Assembly (NCBI RefSeq): GCF_000293885.2
Contig: NZ_CP010945.1
Location: forward strand, 1,508,001 to 1,572,000
Direction: 5' to 3'
DNA length: 64,000 nt
From: Pseudomonas fluorescens NCIMB 11764
Lineage (GTDB): Bacteria > Pseudomonadota > Gammaproteobacteria > Pseudomonadales > Pseudomonadaceae
In this document: positions 53,441 to 62,902 of the stretch, piece by piece
Layout of the letters: every line of letters starts with the position of its first letter
How positions within the stretch are numbered: the stretch's first letter is position 1
Program-made: the position numbers and the translations under genes
Notes under the pieces: model-generated
Told to the model about the DNA's origin: nothing
What the model saw: the letters and a program-made list of their open reading frames with translations, nothing else
Database searches by the model: none

Positions 53441-54805
53441 TCAGCCCAGGAGGTCGCGCAGGACTTGGGTAAACGCGCGGTTACTTTCTTCTTCTGCTGC
53501 ATGACGCCCGTCACGCACCACCCACTGGCCATTGACCAGCACATCGCGCACCTGGCGATCGCCGCCGGCAAACAACCAACGATTGAGGATCCCGTCACCG
53601 CTGGCCGTTGCCAGGTACGGATCGTTGCCGTCCAGCACCAGCCAATCCGCACGTTTGCCAACCGTCAGCGCACCGATCGGCTGCCCCAGCGCCTGAGCGC
53701 CGCCATCCAGCGCAGCGTCATATAGCGTGCGGCCAACCATCGGCTGATCCGCGCCATACAGCCGATTACGCCGCTGATCGCGCAGGCGCTGGCCGTATTC
53801 CAGCCAACGCAACTCTTCCACAACGCTCAATGACACATGGCTGTCGGACCCGATACCCAGGCGTCCGCCCTGCGCGAGGAAATCCACCGCCGGGAAAATC
53901 CCGTCGCCGAGGTTGGCTTCGGTGGTCAGGCACAGGCCGGCGATGGCGCGACTCTTGGCCATCAGCGCGACCTCTTCCGGGTTGGCGTGAGTCGCGTGCA
54001 CCAGGCACCAGCGCTGATCGACTTCGGTGTTTTCGTACAGCCATTGCAGGGGGCGACGACCGCTCCAGCTCAGGCAGTCATCGACTTCCTTCTGCTGTTC
54101 GGCGATGTGAATGTGCACCGGACACTGCTTGTCGCTGGCCGCCAGTACTTCGCTGATTTGCTGTGGGGTGACCGCGCGCAATGAGTGGAAACACAGACCC
54201 AGCGATTGTGCCGGTTGCTGCGCCAGGATCGGCTGCAAGCGCGACTGCAGCTTCAGGTAATTTTCAGTGCTGTTGATAAAGCGACGCTGGCCATCGTTCG
54301 GCGTCTGGCCACCGAAACCGGAATGGCTGTAGAGCACCGGCAGCAAGGTCAAGCCGATACCGGCGGAACTGGCCGCCTGGCTGATGCGCAGCGCCAGTTC
54401 GGCCGGATCCGCATACGGCTGGCCGCTGGTGTCGTGGTGCACGTAATGAAATTCCGCGACCGAGGTGTAACCGGCCTTGAGCATTTCGATGTACAGCTGA
54501 CGGGCGATTACACCGAGCTGATCGGGGCTGATTTTTCCGACGAGCCGGTACATCAGATCGCGCCAGGTCCAGAAACTGTCGTTCGGATTACCGGCCACTT
54601 CGGCCAATCCGGCCATCGCCCGCTGGAAGGCGTGGGAGTGCAGATTCGGCATGCCCGGCAGCAGTGGACCGCTTAGCCGTTCGGCGTCATCTGCGTTGGA
54701 ATTGGCCTGGACATGGGTCAAAACGCCGTCGGCGCTGACCTCAAGACGTACATTGTTGGCCCATCCACTAGGCAGCAGCGCGCGTTCGGCAAAGAAGGCG
54801 GACAT
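53441..54805 (-). CDS. hutF: Formimidoylglutamate deiminase HutF
   Basis: A 454-residue amidohydrolase that converts formimidoylglutamate to formylglutamate in histidine breakdown. Metal ligands are in MPNLHSHAFQRAM, VHIHIAEQQKEVDD and LVHATHANPEE, with the catalytic Asp in GIGSDSHVSLS. Divergent from hutC-D. The 107-base gap between them carries a HutC operator, so both directions are controlled together. Confidence 0.96.
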   Translation of the reverse strand: MSAFFAERALLPSGWANNVRLEVSADGVLTHVQANSNADDAERLSGPLLPGMPNLHSHAFQRAMAGLAEVAGNPNDSFWTWRDLMYRLVGKISPDQLGVIARQLYIEMLKAGYTSVAEFHYVHHDTSGQPYADPAELALRISQAASSAGIGLTLLPVLYSHSGFGGQTPNDGQRRFINSTENYLKLQSRLQPILAQQPAQSLGLCFHSLRAVTPQQISEVLAASDKQCPVHIHIAEQQKEVDDCLSWSGRRPLQWLYENTEVDQRWCLVHATHANPEEVALMAKSRAIAGLCLTTEANLGDGIFPAVDFLAQGGRLGIGSDSHVSLSVVEELRWLEYGQRLRDQRRNRLYGADQPMVGRTLYDAALDGGAQALGQPIGALTVGKRADWLVLDGNDPYLATASGDGILNRWLFAGGDRQVRDVLVNGQWVVRDGRHAAEEESNRAFTQVLRDLLG

Positions 54806-54830
54806 GGTTCAGCACCCCATCGTGTGTTAT

Positions 54831-54851
54831 TTGTATATACATATACAGACG
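54831..54851. promoter_or_regulatory. HutC operator between hutF and hutC
   Basis: The palindrome TGTATATACA (54832-54841) with flanking TATACAGACG corresponds to the site upstream of hutU (CTTGTATGTACAAG, then AGACG). It lies 26 bases upstream of hutF and about 60 upstream of hutC. HutC binding here would repress hutF and its own gene until urocanate is present. Confidence 0.65.
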
Positions 54852-54912
54852 TTTGCCTGCTCGGTAAACTCCGGCAAGCTAGCAACCCTCACCAAATGAA
54901 CAAGGATTTACC

Positions 54913-55662
54913 GTGCCGACTCCGCCTACAGTGTCACCGTTGGCCGCGAACATGGGCGACAGTCCGGCGCCCTTGTACGCTCGCGTCAAACAAATGATCA
55001 CCCAGCAGATCGACAGTGGAAACTGGCCGCCGCACTACCGCGTTCCGTCGGAAAGCGAGTTGGTCAGCCAACTCGGGTTCAGTCGCATGACCATCAACCG
55101 CGCGCTGCGCGAGATGACCGCCGACGGCCTGTTGGTGCGTATGCAGGGCGTCGGCACGTTCGTCGCCGAGCCGAAAAGCCAGTCTGCGCTGTTTGAAGTA
55201 CACAACATCGCCGACGAAATCGCCTCCCGTGGCCATCGCCATACATGCCAGGTGATCACGCTTGAAGAAGAGGCCGCCGGTTCCGAGCGCGCCCTGGCCC
55301 TGGACATGCGTGAAGGCCAAAAGGTCTTCCACTCGCTGATCGTGCATTTCGAAAACGACATTCCGGTGCAAATCGAAGACCGTTTCGTCAACGCGCTGGT
55401 GGCGCCGGACTACCTCAAGCAGGACTTCACCCTGCAAACGCCTTACGCCTATCTGAACCAGGTCGCGCCGCTGACTGAAGGCGAGCACGTGGTCGAGGCG
55501 ATTCTGGCCGAGGCCAGCGAGTGCAAATTGCTGCAGATTGAAAAGGGCGAGCCGTGCCTGCTGATCCGTCGCCGTACCTGGTCCGGCCGTCAGCCAGTGA
55601 CTGCCGCCCGTTTGATCCACCCCGGTTCCCGTCATCGTCTGGAAGGTCGGTTTCACAAATGA
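54913..55662 (+). CDS. hutC: Histidine utilisation repressor HutC
   Basis: A 249-residue GntR/HutC-family regulator. The GTG at 54913 has AAGGA seven bases upstream; ATG at 54952 is another possible start. N-terminal winged helix (RVPSESELVSQLGFSRMTINR) and C-terminal UTRA ligand domain (VIAILAEAS-type region, LIRRRTWSGRQPVTAARLI). Urocanate is the known inducer in related species. Confidence 0.95.
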   Translation: MPTPPTVSPLAANMGDSPAPLYARVKQMITQQIDSGNWPPHYRVPSESELVSQLGFSRMTINRALREMTADGLLVRMQGVGTFVAEPKSQSALFEVHNIADEIASRGHRHTCQVITLEEEAAGSERALALDMREGQKVFHSLIVHFENDIPVQIEDRFVNALVAPDYLKQDFTLQTPYAYLNQVAPLTEGEHVVEAILAEASECKLLQIEKGEPCLLIRRRTWSGRQPVTAARLIHPGSRHRLEGRFHK

Positions 55663-56228
55663 GTCAGGTCAAGGTTTTACGCGCTGTCGATTACCCACGC
55701 ATGCCATGGAAAAATGGCGGTGGCAGTACCGAAGAAATCACCCGCGACGCGGGCACTGGCCTTGATGGTTTCGGCTGGCGCCTGTCAATTGCCGATATCG
55801 CCGAGTCGGGCGGGTTTTCGACCTTCGCCGGTTACGAGCGGATCATCACGGTGTTGCAGGGCGACGGCATGACCTTGTCGGTGGATGGCCAGTTCACGCG
55901 GCCGTTGTTACCGTTGGACCCCTATGCCTTCAGCGGCGAGAGCCAGGTGTCCTGCACGTTGCTGGGTGGTCCGATTCGCGACTTCAACCTGATTTATGCG
56001 CCGCAGCGTTACAGCGCGCGGTTGCAGTGGCTGGACGGCGAGCAGCGGTTTTTCAGCGAGGCCGGGACGGTGCTGGTGTTCAGTGTGAGCGAAGCGCTTG
56101 AGGTGACGGTCGAAAACAATGCCCAGCAATTGGGTCGTCATGATTGCCTGCAACTCGTCGGTAACACCGGCCTGCTGGACGTCTCCAGCAACGGCGCCTG
56201 CTGCGTGATCGAGCTGACTGCACACTGA
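55659..56228 (+). CDS. hutD: HutD
   Basis: A 189-residue protein from MSQVKVLRAVDYPRMPWKNGG (ATGA overlap with hutC). The cupin-like beta sandwich (WRLSIADIAESGGFSTFAGYER, HDCLQLVGN) is that of HutD. In P. fluorescens HutD keeps hut expression from going too high, possibly by binding formylglutamate or urocanate. Mechanism not settled. Confidence 0.93.
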   Translation: MSQVKVLRAVDYPRMPWKNGGGSTEEITRDAGTGLDGFGWRLSIADIAESGGFSTFAGYERIITVLQGDGMTLSVDGQFTRPLLPLDPYAFSGESQVSCTLLGGPIRDFNLIYAPQRYSARLQWLDGEQRFFSEAGTVLVFSVSEALEVTVENNAQQLGRHDCLQLVGNTGLLDVSSNGACCVIELTAH

Positions 56229-56249
56229 TCCAACTGTTTACAACATCTC

Positions 56250-56385
56250 TGTGGCGAGGGCGCTTGCTCCCGCTCGGCGGCGAAGCCGTCGTAAAAAGCC
56301 CGCTAGCGAAATCTATCTGACAAATCTCGGTTGAATGGTTTAAGGGCTGCTTCGCAGCCCAGCGGGAGCAAGCGCCCTCGCCACA
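56250..56385. repeat. REPIN, TGTGGCGAG/GCTTGCTC family
   Basis: GTGGCGAGGGCGCTTGCTCC and GGAGCAAGCGCCCTCGCCAC flank about 95 bases that themselves contain an inner palindrome (GGGCTGCTTCGCAGCCC). It lies between hutD and hutU. Confidence 0.9.
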
Positions 56386-56582
56386 AAAGCAATCACCTTT
56401 CCTGTTTCTCAGCGCGCACCACTTTGTTACCGAACGCCCCAGCGTGGCGCAAAACCACGCTCAAGTAACGAGCCATCATCCCTCCGCACAATCCCCCCGA
56501 AAAATTTCATCTTCCTCATAACCCTTGATCTACAGGCTTCCCAGCCTTTTCAGAATTTTTCTCGAATGCCCATCCAATAAGT

Positions 56583-56598
56583 TGGCCGCTTGATTGCA
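56583..56598 (+). promoter_or_regulatory. Sigma-54 promoter of hutU
   Basis: TTGGCCGCTTGATTGCA has GG (56584-56585) and GC (56596-56597) ten bases apart with a perfect TTGCA. The start would be near 56609, inside the HutC operator. In pseudomonads this promoter is driven by CbrB or NtrC, matching this class. Confidence 0.75.
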
Positions 56599-56602
56599 TA
56601 TG

Positions 56603-56616
56603 CTTGTATGTACAAG
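56603..56616. promoter_or_regulatory. HutC operator at hutU
   Basis: CTTGTA-TG-TACAAG is a six-base inverted repeat just past the -12 element and covers the predicted start. Bound HutC would block initiation or early elongation by RNA polymerase. It is followed by AAAGACG as at the hutF operator. Confidence 0.75.
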
Positions 56617-56749
56617 TAAAGACGTATGCGTATGAGTCGACCGAGACTCTCCGCAGCGTCCACTGATTCGCTTGTGTCGCTGTGACGCGCACAGGCTGGC
56701 TTACCCACCGCCAGGGTTGGTTTGGATTGATCGCTGAGGAGTCTTTTTC

Positions 56750-58432
56750 GTGACTGACATTAAACCTACTAAGTTTCGTGACGTTGAAATCCGCGCTGCC
56801 CGCGGTAACAAGCTGACCGCCAAGAGCTGGCTGACTGAAGCGCCGCTGCGCATGCTGATGAACAACCTCGACCCGGAAGTCGCCGAGAACCCTAAAGAAC
56901 TGGTGGTTTACGGTGGTATCGGTCGTGCGGCGCGTAACTGGGAATGCTACGACAAGATCGTTGAAAGCCTGACCAATCTGAATGACGACGAGACCCTGCT
57001 GGTGCAATCCGGCAAGCCGGTCGGCGTGTTCAAGACTCACACTAACGCCCCGCGCGTATTGATCGCCAACTCCAACCTCGTACCGCACTGGGCGAGCTGG
57101 GAACACTTCAACGAACTCGACGCCAAAGGCCTGGCCATGTACGGCCAGATGACCGCCGGCAGCTGGATCTACATTGGCAGCCAGGGCATCGTCCAGGGGA
57201 CCTACGAAACGTTCGTCGAAGCCGGTCGCCAGCACTATAACGATGACCTGAAAGGTCGTTGGGTCCTGACCGCAGGCCTGGGCGGCATGGGCGGCGCTCA
57301 ACCTCTGGCTGCAACCCTGGCCGGTGCTTGCTCGCTGAACATCGAATGCCAGCAGGTCAGCATCGATTTCCGTCTGAACAGCCGTTATGTCGACGAGCAA
57401 GCCACCGACCTCGACGACGCACTGGCCCGCATCGACAAATACACCAAGGAAGGCAAGGCGATTTCCATCGCTCTGCTGGGCAACGCGGCGGAAATTCTGC
57501 CGGAACTGGTCAAGCGCGGCGTGCGCCCGGACATGGTCACCGACCAGACCAGCGCCCACGACCCGCTCAACGGTTACCTGCCGGCCGGCTGGACCTGGGA
57601 AGAGTACCGCGCTCGTGCCAAGACCGAGCCTGCAGCCGTGGTGAAAGCCGCCAAGCAATCGATGGCCGTGCACGTTAAAGCGATGCTCGAATTCCAGAAG
57701 ATGGGCATTCCGACCTTCGACTACGGCAACAACATCCGTCAGATGGCCCAGGAAGAAGGCGTGGAAAACGCATTCGACTTCCCTGGCTTCGTACCGGCCT
57801 ACATCCGCCCACTGTTCTGCCGTGGCATCGGTCCGTTCCGTTGGGCTGCACTGTCGGGTAACGCTGAAGACATCTACAAGACCGACGCCAAGGTCAAAGA
57901 ACTGATCCCGGACGACGCCCACCTGCACAACTGGCTGGACATGGCGCGCGAGCGCATCAGCTTCCAGGGGCTGCCGGCTCGTATCTGCTGGGTTGGCCTG
58001 GGCCTGCGCGCCAAGCTTGGCCTGGCGTTCAACGAAATGGTTCGCAGCGGTGAATTGTCCGCGCCAATCGTGATCGGTCGCGACCACCTGGACTCCGGTT
58101 CGGTCGCCAGCCCGAACCGCGAAACCGAATCCATGCAGGACGGCTCCGACGCCGTGTCCGACTGGCCACTGCTCAACGCTCTGCTCAACACCGCGAGCGG
58201 CGCGACCTGGGTTTCCCTGCACCACGGCGGCGGCGTCGGCATGGGCTTCTCCCAGCACTCGGGCATGGTGATTGTCTGCGACGGTACTGACGAAGCGGCC
58301 GAGCGTATCGCTCGCGTTTTGCACAACGACCCGGCAACTGGCGTTATGCGTCACGCCGATGCGGGTTACCAGATCGCGATCGACTGCGCCAAGGAACAGG
58401 GCCTGAATCTGCCAATGATTACCGGCAAGTAA
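56750..58432 (+). CDS. hutU: Urocanate hydratase HutU
   Basis: A 560-residue NAD-dependent hydratase converting urocanate to imidazolone propionate. GTG start with GAGGAG upstream. NAD loop and catalytic Cys are visible in [11 protein letters not shown] and [24 protein letters not shown]. The C-terminus has [19 protein letters not shown]. First gene of the rightward transcript. Confidence 0.97.
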   Translation: MTDIKPTKFRDVEIRAARGNKLTAKSWLTEAPLRMLMNNLDPEVAENPKELVVYGGIGRAARNWECYDKIVESLTNLNDDETLLVQSGKPVGVFKTHTNAPRVLIANSNLVPHWASWEHFNELDAKGLAMYGQMTAGSWIYIGSQGIVQGTYETFVEAGRQHYNDDLKGRWVLTAGLGGMGGAQPLAATLAGACSLNIECQQVSIDFRLNSRYVDEQATDLDDALARIDKYTKEGKAISIALLGNAAEILPELVKRGVRPDMVTDQTSAHDPLNGYLPAGWTWEEYRARAKTEPAAVVKAAKQSMAVHVKAMLEFQKMGIPTFDYGNNIRQMAQEEGVENAFDFPGFVPAYIRPLFCRGIGPFRWAALSGNAEDIYKTDAKVKELIPDDAHLHNWLDMARERISFQGLPARICWVGLGLRAKLGLAFNEMVRSGELSAPIVIGRDHLDSGSVASPNRETESMQDGSDAVSDWPLLNALLNTASGATWVSLHHGGGVGMGFSQHSGMVIVCDGTDEAAERIARVLHNDPATGVMRHADAGYQIAIDCAKEQGLNLPMITGK

Positions 58433-58489
58433 TGCTCGCTCCTACAGGGAGCCCGCCAACCCACAATAACAATCCACAGAGGTTGAACC

Positions 58490-59962
58490 ATGGCAGTTAA
58501 CAACGATCGTGCAGGCAGTAAACCGTTGATCGAGAAACGCTCGATCGACTACATCCCGGAAGCGGAGAGACACGGTCGTCTGTTGAGCCAGTTCACCCTG
58601 TGGATGGGTGCCAACCTGCAAATCACCGCGATTGTCACCGGGGCCCTGGCCGTGGTGCTGGGCGGTGATGTGTTCTGGTCGTTGATCGGTTTGCTGATCG
58701 GGCAACTGCTCGGCGGTGGGGTGATGGCGCTGCATGCCGCGCAAGGGCCAAAGCTTGGCCTGCCGCAGATGATCTCCAGCCGTGTGCAGTTTGGTGTTTA
58801 TGGCGCGGCCATCCCGATCGTGCTGGTCTGTTTGATGTACCTCGGTTTCACCGCAACCGGAACGGTACTTTCCGGCCAGGCGCTGGGCCAGTTGTTTGGC
58901 GTCAGTGACACCGTCGGTATCCTCATCTTCGCCAGTGTCATCGTGCTGGTCACGGTACTCGGCTATCGGGTGATCCATTGGATTGGCCGGGTTGCCAGTG
59001 TCATTGGGGTGATTGCCTTTGTTTACCTGTTCAGTCGTCTGATAAGCCAGACTGACGTTGGCGCACTCCTGCAAATCCGCCACTTCAGCTGGAGCAGCTT
59101 CCTGCTGGCGGTATCGCTCGCGGCGTCCTGGCAGATCGCCTTCGGCCCTTACGTGGCTGACTATTCTCGCTACTTGCCGAGCAAGACTTCCTCGGTGAAA
59201 ACCTTTTTCGCCGCGGGTGCAGGTTCGGTCATTGGCGCACAGGTGGCGATGATCCTCGGCGTGTTTGCCGCCGCCTCGGCCAATGGGCAATTCGTCGGCC
59301 ACGAAGTGGCCTACATCGTCGGTCTGGGCGGTGCCGGTACCACGGCTGCGCTGCTGTACTTCAGCATCGCGTTCGGCAAGGTCACCATCTCCACGCTGAA
59401 CTCCTACGGCAGCTTCATGTGCATTGCGACCATCATCAGCGGCTTCCGTGGTGACCTGAAAGTCACGCGCTTGCAGCGTCTGCTCTTCGTGCTGGTGATC
59501 GTCGGTGCTGCGACCCTGATGGCGTTGCTCGGCCAGCACTCGTTCCTCGGTGCGTTCAAGTCCTTCATCCTGTTCCTGCTGGCGTTCTTTACGCCATGGA
59601 GCGCGATCAACCTGGTGGACTACTACTGCATCACCCGTGAGCGCTATGACGTGCCGGCGCTGTCCGATCCAAACGGTCGCTACGGTCGCTGGAACATGCT
59701 CGGTATCAGCATCTATGTGTTCGGTGTGCTGGTGCAGCTGCCGTTCATTTCCAGCAAGTTCTACACCGGTCCGCTGGTGGCAGCGCTGGGTGATGTGGAT
59801 ATTTCCTGGATCATCGGTCTGGTGATTCCTGCAGCCCTGTATTACGTGTGTGCGAAAAAATGGCACGGCACCGTGCCTGATCAACTGATTCTGCCGGTCG
59901 AGCAGGACAGCGTTGTACAACCTAAAACAAGCGGGGCCGGTCGCGCTGCGGCGCAGGCCTGA
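58490..59962 (+). CDS. NCS1-family permease, probable urocanate transporter
   Basis: A 490-residue, 12-helix NCS1 (cytosine/purine/allantoin) permease. Characteristic are FTLWMGANLQITAI in helix 1, GLPQMISSRVQFG, and WQIAFGPYVADYSRYLP. The place between hutU and hutXWV corresponds to the urocanate transporter (HutTu) of P. fluorescens, so that substrate is likely. Could instead take a related imidazole or pyrimidine. Confidence 0.85.
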   Translation: MAVNNDRAGSKPLIEKRSIDYIPEAERHGRLLSQFTLWMGANLQITAIVTGALAVVLGGDVFWSLIGLLIGQLLGGGVMALHAAQGPKLGLPQMISSRVQFGVYGAAIPIVLVCLMYLGFTATGTVLSGQALGQLFGVSDTVGILIFASVIVLVTVLGYRVIHWIGRVASVIGVIAFVYLFSRLISQTDVGALLQIRHFSWSSFLLAVSLAASWQIAFGPYVADYSRYLPSKTSSVKTFFAAGAGSVIGAQVAMILGVFAAASANGQFVGHEVAYIVGLGGAGTTAALLYFSIAFGKVTISTLNSYGSFMCIATIISGFRGDLKVTRLQRLLFVLVIVGAATLMALLGQHSFLGAFKSFILFLLAFFTPWSAINLVDYYCITRERYDVPALSDPNGRYGRWNMLGISIYVFGVLVQLPFISSKFYTGPLVAALGDVDISWIIGLVIPAALYYVCAKKWHGTVPDQLILPVEQDSVVQPKTSGAGRAAAQA

Positions 59963-60030
59963 TTGGACGTGGACAGGGCTGGATGCCTCTTGACTGCCGT
60001 AAGCCAATTCATGATTAGGAGCGTCAAACA

Positions 60031-60999
60031 ATGAAATCGAACAAGACCCTGCTGACCACATTGCTTTCCATGGGCCTGTTGGCCAGCGCCGGCGCCACTC
60101 AGGCTGCCGGTTGGTGCGAATCGGGTAAACCGGTGAAATTCGCCGGCCTGAACTGGGAAAGCGCCATGTTGCTGACCGACGTGCTGCAAGTCGTGTTGGA
60201 GAAAGGTTACGACTGCAAGACGGATAGCCTGCCGGGCAACTCCATCACCATGGAAAACGCCCTGAGCAGCAACGACATTCAAGTGTTTGCCGAAGAATGG
60301 GTCGGCCGCAGCGAAGTCTGGAACAAGGCCGAGAAGGCCGGCAAGGTCGTCGGTGTCGGTGCGCCAGTCGTAGGCGCAGTCGAAGGCTGGTACGTGCCGC
60401 GCTACGTGATCGAAGGCGATGCCAAGCGCAAGCTGGAAGCCAAGGCGCCGGACCTGAAAAACATTGCTGACCTGGCCAAGTATTCCTCGGTGTTCAAAGA
60501 CGCCGAAGAGCCTTCCAAGGGCCGTTTCTACAACTGCCCGGCCGGCTGGACCTGTGAGCTGGATAACAGCGAAATGCTGAAAAGCTACGGTCTGGAAAGC
60601 AGCTACACCAACTTCCGCCCAGGCACCGGTCCGGCGCTGGATGCCGCCGTGCTGTCGAGCTACAAGCGTGGCGAGCCGATCCTGTTCTACTACTGGTCGC
60701 CAACACCGCTGATGGGCCAGGTTGACCTGGTCAAACTCGAAGAGAAACCAGGGGTGAACAAGCAAGTGACGATCAAGGTCGGCCTCTCCAAGACCTTCCA
60801 CGAGCAAGCCCCGGAACTGGTGGCCGTGCTGGAAAAGGTCAACCTGCCGATCGACCTGCTGAACCAGAACCTCGGGCGCATGGCCAAAGAGCGGATCGAG
60901 TCACCAAAACTGGCGAAAATTTTCCTCAAGGAACATCCTGAAGTCTGGCACGCATGGGTGAGCGAAGACGCAGCCAAAAAGATCGACGCGGCCTTGTAG
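60031..60999 (+). CDS. hutX: HutX: ABC substrate-binding protein
   Basis: A 322-residue periplasmic receptor with a signal peptide (KTLLTTLLSMGLLASAGATQA) and the ProX-type fold (CESGKPVKFAGLNWESAMLL, EEWVGRSEVWNKAEKAGKV). Cys residues near 25, 64, 171 and 176. It serves HutW-HutV; in P. fluorescens the set imports histidine with high affinity. TAGGAG is its RBS. Confidence 0.93.
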   Translation: MKSNKTLLTTLLSMGLLASAGATQAAGWCESGKPVKFAGLNWESAMLLTDVLQVVLEKGYDCKTDSLPGNSITMENALSSNDIQVFAEEWVGRSEVWNKAEKAGKVVGVGAPVVGAVEGWYVPRYVIEGDAKRKLEAKAPDLKNIADLAKYSSVFKDAEEPSKGRFYNCPAGWTCELDNSEMLKSYGLESSYTNFRPGTGPALDAAVLSSYKRGEPILFYYWSPTPLMGQVDLVKLEEKPGVNKQVTIKVGLSKTFHEQAPELVAVLEKVNLPIDLLNQNLGRMAKERIESPKLAKIFLKEHPEVWHAWVSEDAAKKIDAAL

Positions 61000-61069
61000 G
61001 TTGAGCCTCTCCGACTGTCGGCAACGGCAGTCGGACGCTGAATCGCAACCCCTTGATTGAGAGTCTCTT

Positions 61070-61921
61070 ATGTTTCCCGAAAGCTTTACCTTTTCCATCG
61101 CCGACTGGGTCAACGGTTGGGTCGATTCGCTGGTCACCAACTACGGCGACGTGTTCCGGCACATCTCCGACACCCTGTTGTGGGCCATCGTCAATCTTGA
61201 AGGGCTGCTGCGCGCGGCGCCCTGGTGGCTGATGCTGGCGATCGTGGCGGGCATTGCCTGGCACGCGACCCGCAAGGTCGTGACCACCGCCGTCATTGTC
61301 GGTCTGTTGTTCCTGGTGGGCGCGGTCGGGCTCTGGGACAAGCTGATGCAGACCCTCGCGCTGATGATGGTGGCGACGGTCATTTCGGTGCTGATCGGCA
61401 TTCCGCTGGGCATTCTTTCGGCGCGCAGCAATCGCCTGCGTTCGGTGCTGATGCCGCTGCTGGACATCATGCAGACCATGCCGAGTTTCGTGTACCTGAT
61501 CCCGGTGTTGATGCTGTTCGGTCTGGGCAAGGTCCCGGCGATTTTCGCCACCGTGATCTACGCTGCGCCACCGCTGATCCGCCTGACCGATCTGGGCATC
61601 CGCCAGGTCGACGGCGAAGTGATGGAAGCGATCAACGCCTTTGGTGCCAACCGCTGGCAGCAACTGTTCGGCGTGCAACTGCCGCTGGCCCTGCCGAGCA
61701 TCATGGCCGGGATCAACCAGACCACCATGATGGCCCTGTCGATGGTGGTGATTGCCTCGATGATCGGCGCCCGTGGCCTTGGCGAAGATGTGTTGGTGGG
61801 GATTCAGACCCTCAACGTCGGACGTGGCCTTGAAGCCGGTCTGGCGATCGTGATTCTGGCAGTGGTCATCGACCGCATTACTCAGGCGTATGGTCGGCCA
61901 CGGCATGAGGTGAGCAAATGA
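61070..61921 (+). CDS. hutW: HutW: ABC permease
   Basis: A 283-residue inner-membrane permease of the ProW type, about six helices. The EAA loop reads EVMEAINAFGANRWQQLFGVQLPLALPSIMAGINQ. N-terminal region (FTFSIADWVNGWVDSLVTNY) lies before the first helix as in glycine-betaine permeases. Overlaps hutV by ATGA. Confidence 0.93.
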   Translation: MFPESFTFSIADWVNGWVDSLVTNYGDVFRHISDTLLWAIVNLEGLLRAAPWWLMLAIVAGIAWHATRKVVTTAVIVGLLFLVGAVGLWDKLMQTLALMMVATVISVLIGIPLGILSARSNRLRSVLMPLLDIMQTMPSFVYLIPVLMLFGLGKVPAIFATVIYAAPPLIRLTDLGIRQVDGEVMEAINAFGANRWQQLFGVQLPLALPSIMAGINQTTMMALSMVVIASMIGARGLGEDVLVGIQTLNVGRGLEAGLAIVILAVVIDRITQAYGRPRHEVSK

Positions 61922-62748
61922 ACAACGAAGCCATCAGCAAAATCGAAGTCAAAAACGTCTTCAAGATTTTCGGCAACCGTTCCAAGGATGCGCTGGGCAT
62001 GATCGGCCAGGGCAAGACCAAGGATCAGGTGCTGGCCGAAACCGGCTGCGTGGTCGGCGTGAACGACCTGTCGTTGAGCATCGGTAGCGGCGAGATCTTC
62101 GTGATCATGGGCCTGTCCGGCTCCGGCAAATCGACCCTGGTGCGCCACTTCAACCGCCTGATCGACCCGACCAGCGGCGCGATCCTGGTGGATGGCGTGG
62201 ACATCCTGCAATACGACATGGACGCCCTGCGCGAATTTCGCCGGCGCAAGATCAGCATGGTGTTCCAGAGCTTCGGCCTGCTGCCGCACAAGACCGTGCT
62301 GGACAACGTCGCCTACGGCCTGAAAGTGCGTGGCGAGAGCAAGCAAATGTGCTCCGAGCGCGCGCTGCACTGGATCAACACCGTGGGCCTGAAGGGCTAC
62401 GAAAACAAATACCCGCACCAGCTCTCGGGCGGCATGCGTCAGCGTGTGGGCCTGGCCCGCGCACTGGCGGCGGACACCGACATCATCCTGATGGACGAAG
62501 CGTTCAGTGCGCTCGATCCGCTGATCCGCGCGGAAATGCAGGACCAGTTGCTGGAACTGCAAAAGACCCTGCACAAGACCATCGTCTTCATCACCCACGA
62601 CCTCGACGAAGCCGTACGCATCGGCAACCGCATCGCAATCCTCAAGGATGGCCGCCTGATTCAGGTCGGCACGCCGCGAGAGATCCTGCATTCGCCGGCG
62701 GATGAGTATGTAGACCGGTTCGTACAGCGGCGTGCGGCGGTGGTTTAA
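61918..62748 (+). CDS. hutV: HutV: ABC ATPase
   Basis: A 276-residue ATPase. Walker A GLSGSGKST, Q-loop VFQSFGLLPH, signature LSGGMRQRVGLARAL, Walker B IILMDEAFSALDP and switch His in FITHDLDEA are all intact. The C-terminal CBS part of ProV is missing, as usual for HutV/ChoV. Ends 154 bases before hutH. Confidence 0.95.
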   Translation: MNNEAISKIEVKNVFKIFGNRSKDALGMIGQGKTKDQVLAETGCVVGVNDLSLSIGSGEIFVIMGLSGSGKSTLVRHFNRLIDPTSGAILVDGVDILQYDMDALREFRRRKISMVFQSFGLLPHKTVLDNVAYGLKVRGESKQMCSERALHWINTVGLKGYENKYPHQLSGGMRQRVGLARALAADTDIILMDEAFSALDPLIRAEMQDQLLELQKTLHKTIVFITHDLDEAVRIGNRIAILKDGRLIQVGTPREILHSPADEYVDRFVQRRAAVV

Positions 62749-62771
62749 GAGGTTTGTGGCGGGACCGCTTT

Positions 62772-62866
62772 TGTGGCGAGGGAGCTTGCTCCCGCTCGAG
62801 CGCGCAGCGGTCGCGAAATTTTGGGGCCGCTACGCAGCCCAGCGGGAGCAAGCTCCCTCGCCACAG
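62772..62866. repeat. REPIN, TGTGGCGAG/GCTTGCTC family
   Basis: TGTGGCGAGGGAGCTTGCTC and GAGCAAGCTCCCTCGCCACA flank about 55 bases, between hutV and hutH. Inside a single operon, so it may set differential expression of the downstream gene. Confidence 0.92.
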
Positions 62867-62902
62867 GTGTCACATGTCCATGAATTTTGTATGAGGCTCC
62901 AG

